The notes under the pieces are model-generated. The model ran no database searches, had not been told where the DNA came from, and saw only the letters and a list, made by a program, of their open reading frames with translations. Below are positions 40,278 through 43,460 of a stretch of 43,460 nt of DNA, piece after piece. A program made the translations under genes and the position numbers. Positions within the stretch are counted from its first letter, which is position 1. The number at the start of each line of letters is the position of its first letter. The DNA comes from Sedimentisphaerales bacterium (GTDB lineage: Bacteria > Planctomycetota > Phycisphaerae > Sedimentisphaerales > Anaerobacaceae): the NCBI GenBank assembly GCA_016933295.1, contig JAFGBG010000149.1:1-43460 (forward strand). The letters are read 5' to 3'.

Positions 40278-40658
40278 ATGTTATTAGAAATCGACCATCA
40301 TTGCGGGATACCGATTTATCGGCAGATAATCGACCGGATACGTCGGCAAATAATGGCCGGACAAATCCAGGAGGGAAGGCGGCTTACTTCCGTGAGAGAG
40401 CTTGCCGCTCAGCTTCGCGTAAATCCAATGACAGTCAGCAAGGCTTATGCAATGCTGGAATCTGAAGGATTGCTTGAAAGGCGACGCGGGGTAGGATTGT
40501 TTGTGGCGAAGTTGTCGAGTGCTTATAAAGATCAAAAGCGGCAAATAATTCTTGAAGAGATATTGAAACAGGTTGTGGTATCGGCGGTGCAATTTGGCGT
40601 TTCGGAAAAGAAAATAAAAGAGATAACGTCAGAACTGTACAAAAAATATAAGCCATAA
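40278..40658 (+). CDS. GntR family transcriptional regulator, YtrA-like
   Basis: PIYRQIIDRIRRQIMAGQIQEGRRLTSVRELAAQLRVNPMTVSKAYAMLESEGLLERRRGVGLFV wHTH and a short C-terminal helical tail. Confidence 0.93.
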   Translation: MLLEIDHHCGIPIYRQIIDRIRRQIMAGQIQEGRRLTSVRELAAQLRVNPMTVSKAYAMLESEGLLERRRGVGLFVAKLSSAYKDQKRQIILEEILKQVVVSAVQFGVSEKKIKEITSELYKKYKP

Positions 40659-40673
40659 AAGAGGAAAGGAATA

Positions 40674-41561
40674 ATGAACAGTGACAAACCGATAGTTCAG
40701 ATTAGAGGGCTTTGTAAAAAATTCTCGAAGGTAATAGCTCTTGATAAAGCCGATTTGGATATATATCCGGGATGTATTGTAGGGCTGCTCGGAGCCAATG
40801 GGGCGGGAAAAAGCACGCTTCTGCGGCATATAATCGGATTGTATCTTCCGGATTCGGGCCAATGTAGTACCTTTGATTGTGAAGCGGAAAAACTCGGCCC
40901 AAGAGAGCTTGGCAGAATAGGTTATGTTCATCAGGAGGGCGAACTTCTCGAATGGATGAAGGTCAGGCAGCTAATAAGATATGTCGCCGCTTATTATCCG
41001 AACTGGAATATGGAGCTTGAGCAGCGTTATATCGCCGAATTCGATATTTCAATAAATTCGAGGGTCGGCAAGCTCTCACCCGGCGAAAGGCAGAAACTCG
41101 CTATACTTTTGGCGATTGGTTTCGATCCTGAGCTTTTGATTCTCGATGAACCGGCATCGGCGCTTGATCCGGTGGCTCGTGCGAATTTCCTGAATCTGAT
41201 GCTTGAGATTATCCAGGATGAGACAAGAGCGATAATTATCTCCTCTCACATACTAAGTGACGTTGAAAAGATTATGAACCGGACGGTGATTATGAAAAAA
41301 GGGCGGATTATCTGTGATAGCGATTTCGATGAGCTTCTGGAAAAATACTGCCGCATACGTATTAGTATAGGCGGTGGAAAGTTGCCTGAAAACCTGCCTT
41401 TTACGGATATAATAAACTCTCAGCAAGGTGACGGCCAGGTAATATTTACGATTCGCAATACTCCGAAAGAGACGATTGAGCAGTTAGCGGAGAAACTTAA
41501 ATGTGAAATTGAAATCCAGCCGCTGCCATTTGAAGAAATTTACAGGATTGAAGTTAGTTGA
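40674..41561 (+). CDS. ABC transporter ATP-binding protein
   Basis: LLGANGAGKSTLLRHI Walker A; LSPGERQKLAI signature; LLILDEPASALDP Walker B. Confidence 0.94.
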   Translation: MNSDKPIVQIRGLCKKFSKVIALDKADLDIYPGCIVGLLGANGAGKSTLLRHIIGLYLPDSGQCSTFDCEAEKLGPRELGRIGYVHQEGELLEWMKVRQLIRYVAAYYPNWNMELEQRYIAEFDISINSRVGKLSPGERQKLAILLAIGFDPELLILDEPASALDPVARANFLNLMLEIIQDETRAIIISSHILSDVEKIMNRTVIMKKGRIICDSDFDELLEKYCRIRISIGGGKLPENLPFTDIINSQQGDGQVIFTIRNTPKETIEQLAEKLKCEIEIQPLPFEEIYRIEVS

Positions 41562-41585
41562 GCAAAAGTATATCCGGGAGAGAAA

Positions 41586-42995
41586 ATGAGTATTCTTACC
41601 GCCAACTTAAAGCAGCTTTACCAGCGCCGAGGTTGTTGGTTTGCCTATGCTTTTTTTGTTTTTTTTAATTTGCCATATTTGTTTATGGAATTTGAAGAGT
41701 TAAAAAAAGAGTGGGCATTTGTATTTCTATTGTCTTTGATGTGGTTTTATTTAATTGGAATATTAGTGATGTCGATGCAAAGAGAAATTCTTAGCAAGCC
41801 ATTTATTTTTTGCCTGCCAAATCATAGGACAGTTATATGGAAGTTCATAATGATTGTGGGAGTGGCAGTCAGTTTGTTGTTTTCTATATTTTTTATTAAT
41901 TTTTATTCTGAACTTGATTTATGGCAATTGCTTCCAGTGGTATTTTCAGGATTCTCTATTTTATTAACTTTTTATTTATTGGGAGTATGCTTTGCTCTTC
42001 CAAGAGGTAAATGTGAAACTTGGGGAATATTTGTTCCATTAATTCTTCTTCTTGGAATGTTCTATGGTATTCATGACATTTTCGTCATATGTATTGAGTG
42101 GATTCCTGCTTTTTTTATCATAAGCAGTATTTTAATTATTGTTTTAGCATGGAGATTATTGAAAGATGATAGTATCGCAAGACGATTCTATTCTAAGACT
42201 GTAATTGGTTTTTTTGATGCTTGTGATGGTGTTAAGATTCAGAGAAAGCGTCAGGCCATAATGGCAGAAAAAGGGGAAAGAGAATATGAAACCAATCCTA
42301 AGGTTGAGCGGTATTTTCTTAAACACATGCAAAAATGCGATTCCTTTGGGATGGGGCGCTATATATGGGGTAGTTTGTACGCAAGATGGGGAAAACCTAA
42401 GAATGGATTTAGTATTTTAATATTAGTTTTTTTCTTAGTTTTGGTTTTTTTAGGTTACTCGAAAGTCTCGTTTATTCTCTTTCTTTTTGGTTCAACTACT
42501 GTTTATACTAATATACCTCTTTATTCAAATATGTTGATTTTCGGTGGGAGAAAAGAACGATTTGCTACGACAATAATAATGGTTATTACAAATATGGTTC
42601 TGGTTACGGCTATCTGCACAATTTTGGCCGCTTTTTCGATATTGATAGAAAGTATTATGCCTGATGTTACTCTGTATGGGAAAATCTTTTCTTTTCAGGC
42701 TGTTGATATTCGATTATTTTTTATTCCTTTGTTTTTGATACCGATTGCATCAATTTTTAATCTTGTTTTCTATTATCGATATTCTTTCTTGGTTGGGACA
42801 TTCAATATGCTGTTGTTTATGACTATGAGTTTCATAATTATTTTAATAACTAAGCAGCATATTGGATTATCCATAGATAAGATGGTAATTTATATACCGA
42901 GGCCAGAGGTTATTGTAATATTGTTATTTTTAAGCTGGTCTTTATTTTTGGCAATCTTGAAATATATTTGTGATAGAAGGCCGCTGGTGAGATAG
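41586..42995 (+). CDS. Polytopic membrane protein, probable ABC permease partner
   Basis: Many TM segments; directly follows the ABC ATPase gene. Family not recognised. Confidence 0.7.
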   Translation: MSILTANLKQLYQRRGCWFAYAFFVFFNLPYLFMEFEELKKEWAFVFLLSLMWFYLIGILVMSMQREILSKPFIFCLPNHRTVIWKFIMIVGVAVSLLFSIFFINFYSELDLWQLLPVVFSGFSILLTFYLLGVCFALPRGKCETWGIFVPLILLLGMFYGIHDIFVICIEWIPAFFIISSILIIVLAWRLLKDDSIARRFYSKTVIGFFDACDGVKIQRKRQAIMAEKGEREYETNPKVERYFLKHMQKCDSFGMGRYIWGSLYARWGKPKNGFSILILVFFLVLVFLGYSKVSFILFLFGSTTVYTNIPLYSNMLIFGGRKERFATTIIMVITNMVLVTAICTILAAFSILIESIMPDVTLYGKIFSFQAVDIRLFFIPLFLIPIASIFNLVFYYRYSFLVGTFNMLLFMTMSFIIILITKQHIGLSIDKMVIYIPRPEVIVILLFLSWSLFLAILKYICDRRPLVR

Positions 42996-43010
42996 GACTG
43001 GTTATAAAGA

Positions 43011-43460
43011 TTAATAATGTTCGGTTTCGATGGTATGGGGGAGTTTTTCGAGGGGGCAGGAGGGGCATTTCGCTTTCGGCTTGCAGAATTCGTAGCCGGT
43101 TCTGACTATCAAGGCGTGGAATTCATTGTAGAGAGGCACTTCCTGCGGCAGATTCGATTCGAATAAATCTCTTAGTTGCTCGTAATCCGCGTCCGGCTCG
43201 ATTAGCTGATGGCGAATGGCGATTCTGGCGGTATATGCATCGACTACGAATATTGGTCGCTCGTACGCGTACAGTAAAATCGAATCGGCGGTTTCACGAC
43301 CGACGCCTTTGACTGATAGAAGCTCGGCTCTCAATTGCTCGGTATTTACATCTTCAAGGTTTGTCAGATTGCCTTCGTAATTATCAAAAAGCCAGGTCAA
43401 AAAGCTCCTGAGACGTTTTGCCTTTATATTATAATAGCCGGCGGGGCGGATAAGCTCGGC
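43011..43460 (-). CDS. Endonuclease III-like DNA glycosylase domain protein, truncated by window end
   Basis: HhH LLSVKGVGRETADSILLYAYERPIFVVDAYT; CKPKAKCPSCPL Fe-S cysteines; frame continues to the edge as AELIRPAGYYNIKAKRLRSF. Confidence 0.88.
   Translation of the reverse strand, partial: AELIRPAGYYNIKAKRLRSFLTWLFDNYEGNLTNLEDVNTEQLRAELLSVKGVGRETADSILLYAYERPIFVVDAYTARIAIRHQLIEPDADYEQLRDLFESNLPQEVPLYNEFHALIVRTGYEFCKPKAKCPSCPLEKLPHTIETEHY

Overview
This 43.5 kb window is densely coding bacterial chromosome. The style (two ECF sigma modules, HEAT, PQQ and Gfo/Idh proteins, pyruvoyl arginine decarboxylase, AsmA-like giant) suggests a planctomycete/Phycisphaerae-type genome, but that is inference only. 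Most genes are housekeeping: purH, purD, uvrB, nadC, birA, lpdA, tmk, holB, ricT/PSP1, metG, agmatinase and a CNT nucleoside transporter. Four regions stand out. (1) A HepT/MntA-type toxin-antitoxin pair (26329-27004) lies between uvrB and a ~91% identical direct repeat of the uvrB 5' end, which encodes a truncated 50-aa UvrB N-terminus. This looks like insertion with long target duplication. (2) A ~7 kb co-directional run (8-7330) carries ECF sigma, zinc anti-sigma, YbjQ, hydrolase, NfeD, PLDc_N-like, SPFH, coiled-coil, rhomboid and CPBP protease genes, a candidate membrane-homeostasis operon. (3) A GntR/YtrA-like regulator, ABC ATPase and AT-rich membrane protein cassette has a perfect 8-bp inverted-repeat operator candidate. 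(4) A ~1,090-aa AsmA-like protein has a ~115-aa internal periodicity. No rRNA, tRNA, CRISPR array, transposase or prophage was recognised. All calls are from reading the sequence and the ORF track; no database search was run.
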